A DNA stretch of 44,139 nucleotides from an uncultured Butyricicoccus sp. (GTDB lineage: Bacteria > Bacillota > Clostridia > Oscillospirales > Butyricicoccaceae). The stretch lies in assembly GCA_944376065.1 (NCBI GenBank), contig CALWBL010000013.1:1-44139 (forward strand), written 5' to 3'. The notes beneath the pieces were generated by a model that did no database searches, was not told where the DNA came from, and saw nothing but the letters and a program-made list of their open reading frames with translations. Positions 9,783 through 19,504 of the stretch are shown here, one piece after another (within the stretch, counting starts at the first letter, position 1; every line of letters begins with the position of its first letter). A program made the translations under genes and the position numbers.

Positions 9783-11720
9783 TTATATTTCTTTAATCCA
9801 AACTGACATTTCTCCTGTTTTTCTATTTCCCCAATAGCAATATGGAACAGCTTTCACAGTTGTTTTTAGCTTTTCTGGCTTAACGTCAGAATATAAAATG
9901 TTATTTTCAGTTTGCTTAATTTTGTGAGCTGAAAGCTCTAAAACCTCACTTCCATTGAATAAGTCACTATCAAAATTACATTTTATTTTTTGTGTTGTAT
10001 CAATGAAGATAGATGATAGGTTTTTACCATTATCGACTTCTTCCAAGCAATAAACAATAGGACCTTTTACAAGTGCAACCTTTCCAGAATCTGCTCTAAC
10101 TTCCGGGTTTGCATAGATAAATGTTGCAGGAGCGTCAAATTCAATTTCTATAACATCATTTTTAAAAATACCTGATAATTTAGCGTATGAATTTTCAATT
10201 TTATACTCAACATTCTTATTATTTAATTTAACTTGAAAGTTTTTAGCATAGTTTGGAATACGGAAAGCAAATATTGCATTTGTTTCATCTTCGCCAGTAA
10301 TTTCAAACTTGATTTTGTTTTCCCAAGGGAAATTAGTTATAAGATTTAGTGTAAAATGAATGTTATTTATTTGGGTTTTAGTTGTGTTTGAAATAAATAA
10401 GTTTGTATAAATTTGATTTTCTTCCTTAAAATAAATATATTGACCTAGTGAAGCTAGTGTTCTTGTTATATTAGGTGGGCAACAAGCAACACCAAACCAA
10501 GTTTGACGAACCGGTTTTACGTGTTCTTTCGATGTTCTCTCCATGCAGTTTTCGGGCCAAACCTCAAGAGGATTCACATAAAAGAAACTTTTTCCGTCCA
10601 TTGCAATTCCTGAAAGTAAAGTATTATATAAAGCTCGTTCTACTGTATCCATATAAGATGCATCTTTTTTTATATTCGCCATTCTTTTGCCGAACATTGA
10701 TAAACCAATACTTGCACATGTTTCAGAGTAATTACAATCATTAGGCAAATCATAATCTGTTGTAAAACGTTCTAAAAGACCAGATGAACCAATGCTGCCT
10801 GTTATGTACATTCTTTTATTTACAATATTGTTCCAAAGAGTATCACAAACTTCTAAAAGCTCTGTATCATTAAATTCATCTGCAAGGTCTGCCATTGCAC
10901 TATACATATATACTGCACGAACCGCATGTCCTTCTGCTGTTTTTTGCTGTCTTACAGGTATATGTGATTGAGAATATTTAGTGTCATAGTTGGCGAATTC
11001 CGGGAAGATACGCTTATATTTTTCACTTTTTTCCTCTTTTAAGAAGTAATTTTCACCCTGACCACGAATATCAATAAAATATTTAGCTGTGTTCAAATAT
11101 TCTTTTTTGCCTGTCACCCTATAAAGTTTAACAAGTGCAAGTTCAATTTCTTGATGTCCAGGGTAACCATGAATTTTATTTTCATCATTTCCGAAAGTAT
11201 TACAAATGAGGTCTGCAAACCTGCAAACTATATCAAGAAATTTTCTTTTTCCAGTTGCTTCATAATAAGCCACCGCCGCTTCAATCATATGACCCGCGGT
11301 ATAGAGTTCATGACCTTCCATAAGATTTGTCCATCGTAAATCTGGCTCTTTTATTGTAAAATAGGTGTTTAAATAGCCATCTTTTTGCTGTGCTCTGCCA
11401 ATTAAATCAATGGTTTCATCAGCGATTTTTTCCAGATTTTCATCTCTTTCAAAGTTCAAAACGAACCCAACAGCTTCAAGCCATTTTGCAACATCAGTAT
11501 CTTGAAAAACAGCTCCATGAAACTCTCCTTCAGCTTCGCCTGCTGCAATTTTGAAGTTTGATATACAATGGCTTGTTTCAATATTTTCGATTCGGTCATT
11601 TAGAATATCCCATTGGTAAGGTATAATAACTTCCTTGACAAGTTTTATATATTTATTCCAAAATTTATCTGAAATAATTATATTTTTTAAATTTATATCA
11701 GAGTTTGCATGTTTCATCAT
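9783..11720 (-). CDS. GH127 beta-L-arabinofuranosidase
   Basis: This 645-residue cytoplasmic enzyme removes beta-L-arabinofuranosyl units, such as those of hydroxyproline-linked arabinan in plant extensins. The fold is an alpha/alpha barrel with a C-terminal beta domain. The zinc-cysteine catalytic centre of the characterised family member HypBA1 (E322, E338, C340, C417, C418) is matched by E317 (LLERFT), E333 and C335 (SETCASIG), and C413-C414 (VACCPPN). C413 would be the nucleophile. Length is the usual one. AAAGGAG lies 8 bases before the first of two ATG codons. It is the first gene of a five-gene operon (GH127, two permeases, GH51, binding protein). No signal peptide is visible. Confidence 0.93.
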   Translation of the reverse strand: MMKHANSDINLKNIIISDKFWNKYIKLVKEVIIPYQWDILNDRIENIETSHCISNFKIAAGEAEGEFHGAVFQDTDVAKWLEAVGFVLNFERDENLEKIADETIDLIGRAQQKDGYLNTYFTIKEPDLRWTNLMEGHELYTAGHMIEAAVAYYEATGKRKFLDIVCRFADLICNTFGNDENKIHGYPGHQEIELALVKLYRVTGKKEYLNTAKYFIDIRGQGENYFLKEEKSEKYKRIFPEFANYDTKYSQSHIPVRQQKTAEGHAVRAVYMYSAMADLADEFNDTELLEVCDTLWNNIVNKRMYITGSIGSSGLLERFTTDYDLPNDCNYSETCASIGLSMFGKRMANIKKDASYMDTVERALYNTLLSGIAMDGKSFFYVNPLEVWPENCMERTSKEHVKPVRQTWFGVACCPPNITRTLASLGQYIYFKEENQIYTNLFISNTTKTQINNIHFTLNLITNFPWENKIKFEITGEDETNAIFAFRIPNYAKNFQVKLNNKNVEYKIENSYAKLSGIFKNDVIEIEFDAPATFIYANPEVRADSGKVALVKGPIVYCLEEVDNGKNLSSIFIDTTQKIKCNFDSDLFNGSEVLELSAHKIKQTENNILYSDVKPEKLKTTVKAVPYCYWGNRKTGEMSVWIKEI

Positions 11721-11736
11721 AAACCACTCTCCTTTA

Positions 11737-11881
11737 ATTAAACGTTTAATAAAAATAATGTAAAAAAAGATTGTGCATTAGAAATTTTTCAATGAAAAAT
11801 TTCTAAATAAACAGGTATTACAATTATTTTATAACATATTTTGTTATAAAACGCAATTAAAAGATTAGTATAACGTTTAAC
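11737..11881 (-). promoter_or_regulatory. Promoter with two LacI-type operators for the arabinoside operon
   Basis: On the minus strand, TTGCGT (11851-11856) and TATAAA (11828-11833) are 17 bp apart. A perfect 14-bp palindrome ATTAAACGTTTAAT (11737-11750) sits downstream near the ribosome binding site. A partial copy TATAACGTTTAA (11869-11880) sits upstream of the -35 box. The two centres are 131 bp apart, so a looping repressor is plausible. The -10 box lies in a 25-bp inverted repeat (11827-11851, arms TTTTATAACA / TGTTATAAAA). Confidence 0.72.
11778..11806 (-). other. Leader hairpin in the arabinoside operon 5' UTR
   Basis: A perfect 13-bp stem (TTAGAAATTTTTC with its complement) closes a 3-base loop. 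It lies between the promoter and the LacI-type operator. No T-run follows, so it may stabilise the mRNA or be a DNA-level site. Confidence 0.5.
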
Positions 11882-11936
11882 TTTATAAAAAATACACAAA
11901 ATCATTTTTTGGACTTTGTGTATTTTAATCCTATAA

Positions 11937-12974
11937 CTATTTATTTGTGCCTACGGAGCATCTCTGTATTAGGTGACATTTTTCTTCAATAATCTGATTT
12001 TTATATGATATATTTTTATTATTTAACATATTTATTATCAGTTTACAAGCTGTATATCCTATCTCAAATAAAGGAAGCGCTACTGTGGTAAGCGATGGAT
12101 GATAAAAAAGTGACAATTCTCTGTTATCAAAACCAACAACCGAAATGTCTTTACCTATATTTTTATTTAATTGTTCTAACCTATCATAAACACCACCGGC
12201 TATTATATCATTCATACAAAAAATAGCGGTAACACCTTTGTTTAATAAATAATCGGTATTTTTATAACCACTTGTTCTAGTCCAATCACCTTTTACAACA
12301 AAATCAGGATTGAAACAAATATTACTATCATATAAAGCCTTTTGATAACCCTCTAATCTATCGTTTGTATGAATACTATTTTCTTTACCTGTTATAACAC
12401 CGATTTTTCTATGTCCTTTATCAATTAGATGTTTAATTATTATATATGCACCATTTTTGTCATCTACAACAACAGATGGTATAAGTTCATTTTTGCTGTA
12501 ACCATATGCTATTATAGCTGGTATTTTTAAATCATCATGAAAACATTTTAGCTTTCTTTCATGTGCAGTTACATAAATAATCCCATCTACCTGTTTAGAA
12601 AGCAATTCTTTGATTTCTTTATCAACAATTTGTTCAAAATCCTCATTTTCATAATATGTGTCGCTAAATTTTTTATACATTCGCATATTAGTTAAAAGAA
12701 TGTGATAGCCAAATTCTTCACAACACTTTGTAATACCGTCAATGATTTCAGGGGTACAGAAAACGGTTAAATCTTCTGCTATAACCCCTATTGCCTTTGA
12801 TTTTTTCATTTTTAAATTTTTGGCAACAATATTTGGGGTATAGTTTAATTCTTCAACAGCTTTAAGAACTTTTCTTTTAGTCTCTTCGCTGGCATTAGGT
12901 TTTCCATTTAAAATATTAGAAACGGTTGCAATTGATACATTACATTTCTTTGCTATTTCCTTAATGGTAACCAT
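11937..12974 (-). CDS. LacI-family repressor of the arabinoside operon
   Basis: This 345-residue transcription factor has the LacI helix-turn-helix and hinge at its start (TIKEIAKKCNVSIATVSNILNGKPNASEETKRKV, residues 3-36). A periplasmic-binding-like effector domain follows (AIGVIAEDL near 60, VVVDDKNGAYIIIKHLIDKGHRKIGVITG near 170-200, ISVVGFDN near 290). It lies upstream of the GH127 operon on the same strand, separated by 216 bp. AAACGTTT-type sites occur in front of its own gene, the GH127 gene and the binding-protein gene, so it is the likely regulator and probably controls itself. The inducer, perhaps an arabino-oligosaccharide or arabinose, is not known. Confidence 0.9.
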   Translation of the reverse strand: MVTIKEIAKKCNVSIATVSNILNGKPNASEETKRKVLKAVEELNYTPNIVAKNLKMKKSKAIGVIAEDLTVFCTPEIIDGITKCCEEFGYHILLTNMRMYKKFSDTYYENEDFEQIVDKEIKELLSKQVDGIIYVTAHERKLKCFHDDLKIPAIIAYGYSKNELIPSVVVDDKNGAYIIIKHLIDKGHRKIGVITGKENSIHTNDRLEGYQKALYDSNICFNPDFVVKGDWTRTSGYKNTDYLLNKGVTAIFCMNDIIAGGVYDRLEQLNKNIGKDISVVGFDNRELSLFYHPSLTTVALPLFEIGYTACKLIINMLNNKNISYKNQIIEEKCHLIQRCSVGTNK

Positions 12975-13006
12975 ATCATCACCTATTCTTTTTATAATTA
13001 TTTACA

Positions 13007-13043
13007 ATTATAATATATTCTGCAATTAAAATCAAACGTTTAA
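13007..13043 (-). promoter_or_regulatory. Autoregulated promoter of the LacI gene
   Basis: On the minus strand, TTGATT (13030-13035) and TATAAT (13007-13012) are 17 bp apart. The site TCAAACGTTTAA (13032-13043) overlaps the -35 box, which fits self-repression. Confidence 0.7.
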
Positions 13044-13055
13044 CATATACTTTTA

Positions 13056-14138
13056 CTAAATAGAATTATTACTGCTCTCTTTCTCCACCAAAAACCATGG
13101 AACAACTTGAGAATTAACTTTTTCTTTATTTAGTAAATTTATTATAATTTTTGATGCCATACGTCCTATATTATAATTTTCATGAGAAAGAGATGTAATT
13201 TTTGGTACAGAAAACTCACTGTATTGGCTATTATCAAAACTTACAACACTTATTTCATCTGGAATATGTATACCAGATTTTATAAGATGATTTACTAATT
13301 TACTCGCAATTTCATCATTATAACAAATAACAGCCGAACAGTTTTCAAGAGATTTTATTATTTGTTCTACACCTATATTATTGTTTATAAATTGATTTTT
13401 AAATTCTGTGTTGTACCAAAAAATTTGATTGTCTTCAAACGGTAAATTTAGCTCGTGTAAAGTGTTTATATAACCAGCATATCTTTGATGACCTTGTATA
13501 TCATCACTTTTAAATATGCCAGCTATTTTTTTATGTCCTTTTTTGTATAAATATTTTACTAGCATCTGTCCGCCTGAATAGTTATCATCAATTACATAGT
13601 AACAATCAGCTAATTCTGGATATCTGCTATGTAGAAAAACAACTGGGATATCTTTTGCTATAAGTTTTTTATAAAGGTCTATATTTGGATTTGGCAAACC
13701 ACTTTTTGTCGCTTCCACCAAAACACCGTCTAAATTGTCAAGAGAAAGTAAGTTATTTAGTATTTTTCTTTCGTTTGAAACCTGATTTTGTGTGGCAAAC
13801 AATAATGGTGTACAGTTGTTATAAGATAATACATCTTCAATATCTCTTAGAATACTAGGGAAGATATAGTCACTTATATATGATGTAACAACAGCAATAG
13901 ATTTTCTTTTAATGTTTAATGAATTATGTAAATTACAAATATGTGAGCCACTACCTTGTCTACGCTCAATAAGCCCCTCTGATTCAAGTATAGAAAGCGC
14001 TTGTCTTACTGTCTGCCTGCTTATATTAAAATTTTCACATAGAGTTTGTTCGGTTGGCAATAACTTTTTTTCATTATAAACCCCGTTTAATATATTATTT
14101 TTTAGTGTGTCAGCTAATTGTTTATATTTTGGTAACAT
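13056..14138 (-). CDS. araR: AraR-type arabinose repressor (GntR head, LacI-like effector domain)
   Basis: This 360-residue repressor combines a GntR winged helix (residues about 1-65: YKQLADTLKNNILNG, LLPTEQTLCENFNISRQTVRQALSILESEGLIERRQGSGSHI in two stretches) with a LacI-like ligand domain (IAVVTSYISDYIFPSILRDIE onward, ISVVSFDN near 310). This chimeric layout is diagnostic of AraR, which binds L-arabinose. The ATG at 14138 is preferred; a GTG at 14147 lies too close to AGGAAG. It is divergent from the arabinose kinase and isomerase genes, and TTTGTATT half-sites lie at both promoters in the shared intergenic region. Confidence 0.92.
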   Translation of the reverse strand: MLPKYKQLADTLKNNILNGVYNEKKLLPTEQTLCENFNISRQTVRQALSILESEGLIERRQGSGSHICNLHNSLNIKRKSIAVVTSYISDYIFPSILRDIEDVLSYNNCTPLLFATQNQVSNERKILNNLLSLDNLDGVLVEATKSGLPNPNIDLYKKLIAKDIPVVFLHSRYPELADCYYVIDDNYSGGQMLVKYLYKKGHKKIAGIFKSDDIQGHQRYAGYINTLHELNLPFEDNQIFWYNTEFKNQFINNNIGVEQIIKSLENCSAVICYNDEIASKLVNHLIKSGIHIPDEISVVSFDNSQYSEFSVPKITSLSHENYNIGRMASKIIINLLNKEKVNSQVVPWFLVEKESSNNSI

Positions 14139-14163
14139 AAAAAGCACTTCTTCCTATATGTAA

Positions 14164-14203
14164 AATACAAAATCAGTATAATATATTTGTATTGTCTTTA
14201 CAA
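14164..14203 (-). promoter_or_regulatory. araR promoter with AraR half-sites
   Basis: On the minus strand, TTGTAA (14198-14203) and TATACT (14175-14180) are 17 bp apart. ATTTGTATT (14185-14193) lies in the spacer and AATACAAA (14164-14171) lies just past the -10 box. This is a typical self-repression layout. Confidence 0.7.
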
Positions 14204-14425
14204 GTAATTTATAATTATTATAACAAATTTATATTTCTTTTTATGTGAAAATAGCTAAATTATATTTTATATAAATATAAAAAACTACTTTTATATATAG
14301 ATATATATTTTATTTGTAAAAAATGACTATAGCAAAAATTTTATTAAAACATAGGCATAAAGAATTTAAACATAGTAATATATTAAATTATAAATAAAAA
14401 TGCAACTTTTTTTAGTGCTAAAATT

Positions 14426-14535
14426 ATTTGTATTTAATATGATAATTTTTAAATAAAATTTGTATTGTTGATACTGATAAAAATACAAAATTATAATAAC
14501 AATTCTTGACACATCACTTAAATTGGTACTATACT
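14426..14535 (+). promoter_or_regulatory. Promoter of the kinase-isomerase operon with AraR half-sites
   Basis: TTGACA (14506-14511) and TATACT (14530-14535) are 18 bp apart. Half-sites ATTTGTATT occur at 14426-14434 and 14458-14466, with an inverted AATACAAA at 14482-14489 just upstream of the -35 box. The known AraR half-site in Bacillus begins ATTTGTA. The rest of this 430-bp intergenic stretch is AT-rich with nothing else clear. Confidence 0.72.
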
Positions 14536-14572
14536 ACACCTAGAACAAGTCATATAAGGGGTGTTCTTATAA

Positions 14573-16165
14573 ATGGAAAAACAAGAAATTAAAAATTTAA
14601 TAGAAACAGCTAATACATACCTAGGTATTGAACTAGGCTCAACCAGAATTAAAGCTGTTTTAATTGCACCAGATTATACAACCATTGCATCAAGTGATTT
14701 TGTTTGGGAAAACCGTTATGAAAATGAATATTGGACATATCACATGGAAGATGTATGGACAGGATTACAAACAGTGTTTGTATCGCTTTCTAAAAATATT
14801 AAGAAAGAGTATGATGTAATATTAAAGCGTGTTGCATCAATAGGCTTTTCAGCTATGATGCATGGTTATCTACCGCTTGATAAAAATAACAATTTGCTTA
14901 CACCATTTAGAACTTGGCGTAACACTACAACAGGTACAGCAGCAGCCGAACTTACTAAGTATTTTAATTTTAATATTCCACAACGTTGGTCTATTGCACA
15001 TCTTTATCAGGCAATCTTAAATAATGAGGAGCATGTTAAAGATATAAGCTATTTGACTACACTTGCAGGTTATGTACATTATCTATTGACTGGCGAAAAA
15101 GTGCTCGGCGTGGGTGAGGCAAGTGGTATGTTCCCTATCGATAGTGAAATAAATGATTATAACCATAAAATGCTTGATATTTTCGATGGTTTAATAAGTG
15201 ATATGCCATGGAAAATTAAGGATATTTTGCCCAAGGTACTAAATGCAGGTGAAAATGCAGGTGTGCTCACAGCAGAAGGTGCAAAACTACTCGACCCAAC
15301 CGGAACTCTTGAGGCAGGTATTCCACTTTGTCCACCAGAAGGTGATGCAGGAACAGGAATGGTAGCAACAAATACAGTAGCAGTAAAAACGGGCAATGTT
15401 TCCGCTGGTACTTCTATATTTGGAATGATTGTACTTGAGCATGCCCTGTCCAAAGTGTATGAAGAAATAGATATTGTAACGACCCCAACTGGTAATCCGG
15501 TTGCAATGGTTCACTGCAATAACTGTACCAATGAAATTAACGCTTGGGCGGCTGTTTTTAAAGGTTTTCTCAAATCAATGGGTCAAACACCAGATATGAA
15601 TAAAATCTTTACTGCAATGTTTACAGAATCTTTAAATGGCGAAACTGATGCAGGCGGACTTTTACTTTATAATTACCTATCAGGTGAGCCAATTACAGGG
15701 CTTACAGAAGGCAGACCACTGTTTGCAAGAACGCCAGAAGGTAAACTGACTTTTGCAAACTTTATGCGTGCCCAACTTTACTCAGCTCTTGCAACTTTAA
15801 AGCTTGGCATGGATATTTTAATAAATGAAAATGTGGCTGTTGATAAACTTTTGGGTCATGGAGGATTTTTCAAAACTCCAGTTGTTGGCCAAAGACTAAT
15901 GGCAGCAGCAACAAATGCTCCTGTATCTGTCATGGAAACCGCAGGCGAAGGTGGTGCTTGGGGTATGGCATTGCTTGCTGCATATTTAATAGAGAAAAAA
16001 AATAATGAAACACTTGAAAATTACCTTGATAACGAAGTGTTTGCGGGTCAAAAAGTTACAACTATTGAGCCACAGAATCCCGATATTGAAGGATTTAATA
16101 AATTTATGAAAAATTATGTTGCAGGTCTGGAAATAGAAAAATCAGCAACTATAAATTTAAAATAA
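14573..16165 (+). CDS. araB: FGGY-family carbohydrate kinase, probable L-ribulokinase
   Basis: This 530-residue cytoplasmic kinase probably phosphorylates L-ribulose made by the isomerase encoded 27 bases downstream. The FGGY/actin-like fold shows as the N-terminal phosphate loop [16 protein letters not shown] (residues 16-31), the substrate region [13 protein letters not shown] near 92, and the C-terminal ATP-site segment [19 protein letters not shown] near 263-281, then [17 protein letters not shown] near 425. It is slightly shorter than classical AraB (about 560 residues), like the clostridial kinases found in arabinose clusters. Substrate is assigned from the AraR sites and the partner gene, not from residues. 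The usual third gene, araD, is absent. Confidence 0.8.
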   Translation: MEKQEIKNLIETANTYLGIELGSTRIKAVLIAPDYTTIASSDFVWENRYENEYWTYHMEDVWTGLQTVFVSLSKNIKKEYDVILKRVASIGFSAMMHGYLPLDKNNNLLTPFRTWRNTTTGTAAAELTKYFNFNIPQRWSIAHLYQAILNNEEHVKDISYLTTLAGYVHYLLTGEKVLGVGEASGMFPIDSEINDYNHKMLDIFDGLISDMPWKIKDILPKVLNAGENAGVLTAEGAKLLDPTGTLEAGIPLCPPEGDAGTGMVATNTVAVKTGNVSAGTSIFGMIVLEHALSKVYEEIDIVTTPTGNPVAMVHCNNCTNEINAWAAVFKGFLKSMGQTPDMNKIFTAMFTESLNGETDAGGLLLYNYLSGEPITGLTEGRPLFARTPEGKLTFANFMRAQLYSALATLKLGMDILINENVAVDKLLGHGGFFKTPVVGQRLMAAATNAPVSVMETAGEGGAWGMALLAAYLIEKKNNETLENYLDNEVFAGQKVTTIEPQNPDIEGFNKFMKNYVAGLEIEKSATINLK

Positions 16166-16192
16166 TGTTTTTATTTTTGGAGGTACCTAATT

Positions 16193-17662
16193 ATGAATAA
16201 CAAAGAATTCTGGTTTGTAGTAGGCAGTCAGTTTTTATATGGTGAAGAAGTTTTAAAAACTGTTGCAGCTAGAGCAGCTGAAATGACAGAAAAATTAAAT
16301 GAATCCGGTAATCTACCTTGTAAACTTGTTTATAAAGTAACTGCTAAAACCAACAAGGAAATCACTGATATTGTTAAACAGGCTAATTATGATGATAATT
16401 GCTTAGGTATTATCACTTGGTGCCATACATTTAGTCCATCTAAAATGTGGATAAATGGTTTTGTAAATCTTCAAAAGCCGTACTGCCATTTTGCAACCCA
16501 ATATAACCGTGAAATCCCAAATGAAGAAATTGATATGGATTTTATGAATCTAAATCAGGCTGCTCATGGTGATAGAGAACATGGTTTTATTGCCGCTAGA
16601 CTTCGTATGCCTCGTAAGGTTATCGCTGGTTACTGGCAGGACGAAAATGTGCAAAAGCGAATTGGCAGTTGGATGAGTGCTGCTATTGGTGTTGCAGTGA
16701 GCAAGGAACTAAAAGTTATGCGTTTTGGTGATAATATGCGTGAAGTTGCTGTCACTGAGGGCGATAAAGTAGAAGTACAGGCTAAGCTCGGCTGGCAGGT
16801 AAATACCTGGCCAGTAGGTAAGCTGGTTGAGACAATGGACTCTGTAACTGAACAAGAAATTGATGCTTTAATGGATGAATATAAAGCATCTTATGATATT
16901 GCAACAGATAAAATTGATACCGTTCGTTATCAGGCTCGTGAAGAAATCGCAATGAAGAAAATGATGGACGCAGAGGGCTGCAAGGCGTTTTCTAACACAT
17001 TCCAAGACCTTTATGGAATGAAACAGCTTCCAGGACTTGCAAGCCAGCATTTAATGGCTCAAGGTTATGGATATAGTGGTGAAGGCGACTGGAAGGTTGC
17101 TGCAATGACCACTATTATGAAGGCTATGGGCGAAAATGGCAATGGTGCATCTGTATTTATGGAAGATTATACATATCATCTAGTAGAAGGCGAAGAATAT
17201 AGCCTTGGTGCACATATGTTGGAGGTTTGCCCATCTTGTGCAGCAGACCGCCCACGAATTGAGGTTCACCCACTGGGCATCGGAGATAGAGAAGACCCTG
17301 CTCGTCTGGTCTTTGAGGGCAAGGAAGGCGATGCTATTGTAATTAGCCTTGTTGATATGGGTGGTAGATTGCGTTTAATCTGCCAAGATATTCATTGTGT
17401 CAAACCTATTATGCCTATGCCTAATCTGCCAGTAGCTCGTGTTATGTGGAAAGCAGAACCAAGCCTGACAACTGGAGTTGAATGCTGGATTACTGCAGGT
17501 GGTGCTCATCATACCGTGCTTAGCTATGATGTAACAGCAGAACAGATGAAAGACTGGGCAACAATGATGGATATTGAATTTATCCATATAACAAAAAATA
17601 CAACAGTTGAGTCTTTAGAACAACAACTATTCTTAAATGACCTTGCTTGGAAATTAAAATAA
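16193..17662 (+). CDS. araA: L-arabinose isomerase
   Basis: This 489-residue enzyme converts L-arabinose to L-ribulose, the first step after the arabinofuranosidases release the sugar. The manganese-site residues of the E. coli enzyme (E306, E333, H350, H450) are matched by E297 (SGEGDWK), E324 (FMEDYTYHL), H341 (GAHMLEVCPS) and a histidine at about 440 (TAGGAHHTV). Length is typical. GGAGG lies upstream of the ATG. It is the second and last gene of the AraR-controlled operon. The protein seems intact, with somewhat less AT-biased codons than its neighbours in its middle part. Confidence 0.97.
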   Translation: MNNKEFWFVVGSQFLYGEEVLKTVAARAAEMTEKLNESGNLPCKLVYKVTAKTNKEITDIVKQANYDDNCLGIITWCHTFSPSKMWINGFVNLQKPYCHFATQYNREIPNEEIDMDFMNLNQAAHGDREHGFIAARLRMPRKVIAGYWQDENVQKRIGSWMSAAIGVAVSKELKVMRFGDNMREVAVTEGDKVEVQAKLGWQVNTWPVGKLVETMDSVTEQEIDALMDEYKASYDIATDKIDTVRYQAREEIAMKKMMDAEGCKAFSNTFQDLYGMKQLPGLASQHLMAQGYGYSGEGDWKVAAMTTIMKAMGENGNGASVFMEDYTYHLVEGEEYSLGAHMLEVCPSCAADRPRIEVHPLGIGDREDPARLVFEGKEGDAIVISLVDMGGRLRLICQDIHCVKPIMPMPNLPVARVMWKAEPSLTTGVECWITAGGAHHTVLSYDVTAEQMKDWATMMDIEFIHITKNTTVESLEQQLFLNDLAWKLK

Positions 17663-17728
17663 ATAATTCTTTACTTTTTCTTACTCATAAATAACTCACT
17701 AAATATCCATAAACATATTTAGTTTAAA

Positions 17729-17759
17729 AAGGCTTATTATCATTTTGATAATAAGCCTT
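17729..17759. terminator. Hairpin after araA
   Basis: A perfect 14-bp stem (AAGGCTTATTATCA with its complement) closes a 3-base loop. The T-run is on the minus strand only, so plus-strand termination would be weak. Confidence 0.6.
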
Positions 17760-18092
17760 CTGCTATACTTATAGAATCTCATCGCTTTTTAATTTGTTAA
17801 AATTACATTATCAGCAAGTTCATATACATGATATAATGACATAATATGTTATATAGACAATCGGATAAAAACATTTTTTATATATTTTACACATCAAATT
17901 GTATAAAAAATATCTCATATTTTTGCTATTATAAATAAAAAAATAAAAATATCAAAATAAAATCCAAATTTTGAAAATTTAAAGATGAATTAGTACAAAT
18001 GTTACAAAAATATTTTCTAAAACAGTGAAAATATGTTGTGTTATAATAAACGCACAGCAAAGCTCATAACAAATAATGAGGAGGAAAGAAAA
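17760..18092 (+). promoter_or_regulatory. Regulatory region of the second ABC importer operon
   Basis: No gene is visible here. TATAAT at 18042-18047 is a likely -10 box, about 50 bases before the start codon, but no good -35 box lies at the right distance. That fits a promoter needing an activator, such as the response regulator at 24375-25859. Strong AGGAGG is at the end. Very AT-rich tracts fill 17860-18010. Confidence 0.5.
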
Positions 18093-19394
18093 ATGAGAGT
18101 AAAGAAGTTTTTAGCAATTACTTTAGCATCAACAATGCTTATGTCAGTGGCAGCTTGTGGTTCAACAGATGATAATAAAAACTCGGCAAGTGCGACAGAT
18201 GAAAATTCAATTACTATTTGGGCATGGGACGAGGCTTTTAATATAAAAGCTGCTCAGGAGGCTAAGGATATTTATCTTGAGACAAATCCAGATGCAGAAA
18301 TTAACATCGTAACCATGGCACAAGATGATATTGTTGCAAAGCTCAATACAAGTCTTTCTTCAAGCTCTTATGATGGTTTGCCAAATATAGTTTTAATTGA
18401 GGACTATAAATCACAGGGATATTTGACATCTTATGAAGATGAATTTGCAGAGTTATCTGACATAATGAATCAAGATGACTTTGCAAGTTATAAAACGGCA
18501 GTAAATCAGATAAATGGTAAAGTTTATGGTATACCATTTGACAGTGGTGTTACAGCAACTTTCTATCGTACAGATTTAATTGAGCAGGCTGGTTATACGA
18601 CCGAAGATATGAAAAATCTGACTTGGGAAAAGTATATTGAAATTGGTAAAGCCGTAAAAGAAAAGACTGGCAAAGACCTTTGCACCCTTGACCCTAGTGA
18701 TATCGGTCAAATTCGTATGATGATGCAAAGTGCTGGTGCATGGTATACCGATGCAGATGGTAAAGTTTCTATCTCTAACAATCAGGCTTTAAAAGATGCT
18801 ATTAAGATTTACAAAGATATGGTTGATTCTGGCTGCGTAAAGCAAATCTCTGATTGGGATCAGTTTGTAGGTGCGTTAAACAATGGTGAAGTTGCATCTG
18901 TTGTAACAGGTTGCTGGATTGCTCCATCTATTAAGATGGCAGATGACCAAAGCGGTAAATGGGCTGTTGCAGAATTTCCTAAGATGGCAGCTAATGAAGA
19001 TTCTGTAAATGCATCTTCTATCGGTGGCGCTGGTTGGTATGTTCTTAAAAATGTAGGTAATACCGAACTTGCAAAGGATTTCTTAAAGAATACATTTGCA
19101 AGCAATATCGAGCTAATGAATTCTCTTGCAGATAGTATTACACTTGTAAGTACATTAAACGCAGCATCAGAGGGGGAAAATTATTCCAAGGCTAATGAAT
19201 TTTTTGGCGGTCAAGAGCTGTTTAGTGACCTTGCAAAATGGACTAGTGAAGTTCCATCTGTAAACTATGGCTTAAACACATATGCTATTGAAGACTTAAT
19301 GACCGAAGCTGTTCAAGCGATTGTCGGTGGTGCTGATGTGGATTCTACATTAACAGAATATCAAGCACAAATTGAAGCTGCTATTGGCGCATAA
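18093..19394 (+). CDS. ABC importer substrate-binding lipoprotein (galactoside operon)
   Basis: This 433-residue extracellular sugar-binding lipoprotein has signal peptide MRVKKFLAITLASTMLMS and lipobox VAAC. Mature motifs include SITIWAWDEAFN at its start, YGIPFDSGVTATFYRTDLIEQAG near 150-172, and VVTGCWIAP near 270. The ATG at 18093 is chosen over one at 18033 because it has AGGAGG at the right distance and begins the signal peptide. A hairpin with a T-run follows, so this gene is likely expressed more than the permeases downstream. The ligand is inferred to be a beta-galactoside because the operon ends with a GH2 beta-galactosidase gene. Confidence 0.92.
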   Translation: MRVKKFLAITLASTMLMSVAACGSTDDNKNSASATDENSITIWAWDEAFNIKAAQEAKDIYLETNPDAEINIVTMAQDDIVAKLNTSLSSSSYDGLPNIVLIEDYKSQGYLTSYEDEFAELSDIMNQDDFASYKTAVNQINGKVYGIPFDSGVTATFYRTDLIEQAGYTTEDMKNLTWEKYIEIGKAVKEKTGKDLCTLDPSDIGQIRMMMQSAGAWYTDADGKVSISNNQALKDAIKIYKDMVDSGCVKQISDWDQFVGALNNGEVASVVTGCWIAPSIKMADDQSGKWAVAEFPKMAANEDSVNASSIGGAGWYVLKNVGNTELAKDFLKNTFASNIELMNSLADSITLVSTLNAASEGENYSKANEFFGGQELFSDLAKWTSEVPSVNYGLNTYAIEDLMTEAVQAIVGGADVDSTLTEYQAQIEAAIGA

Positions 19395-19408
19395 GTAAAA
19401 TTAAACAG

Positions 19409-19463
19409 GAGTCGGCAAAAAATGTACATATGGGTATTAAAGTTTTGTCGGCTCTCTTTTTTA
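19409..19463 (+). terminator. Attenuating hairpin between binding protein and permeases
   Basis: GAGTCGGCAAAA (19409-19420) pairs with TTTTGTCGGCTC (19443-19454) with two G-U pairs, and a T-run follows (19457-19463). Such partial terminators commonly lower expression of the permease genes. Confidence 0.7.
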
Positions 19464-19504
19464 TACTCTATTTTAATCACGTAGGGAAAAGAGGATTAAA
19501 AAAG

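Noticed and set aside
19430..19504. An earlier start for the MalF-like permease
   Set aside because: The ATG at 19430 lies in the loop of a terminator-like hairpin and adds residues not typical of the family.
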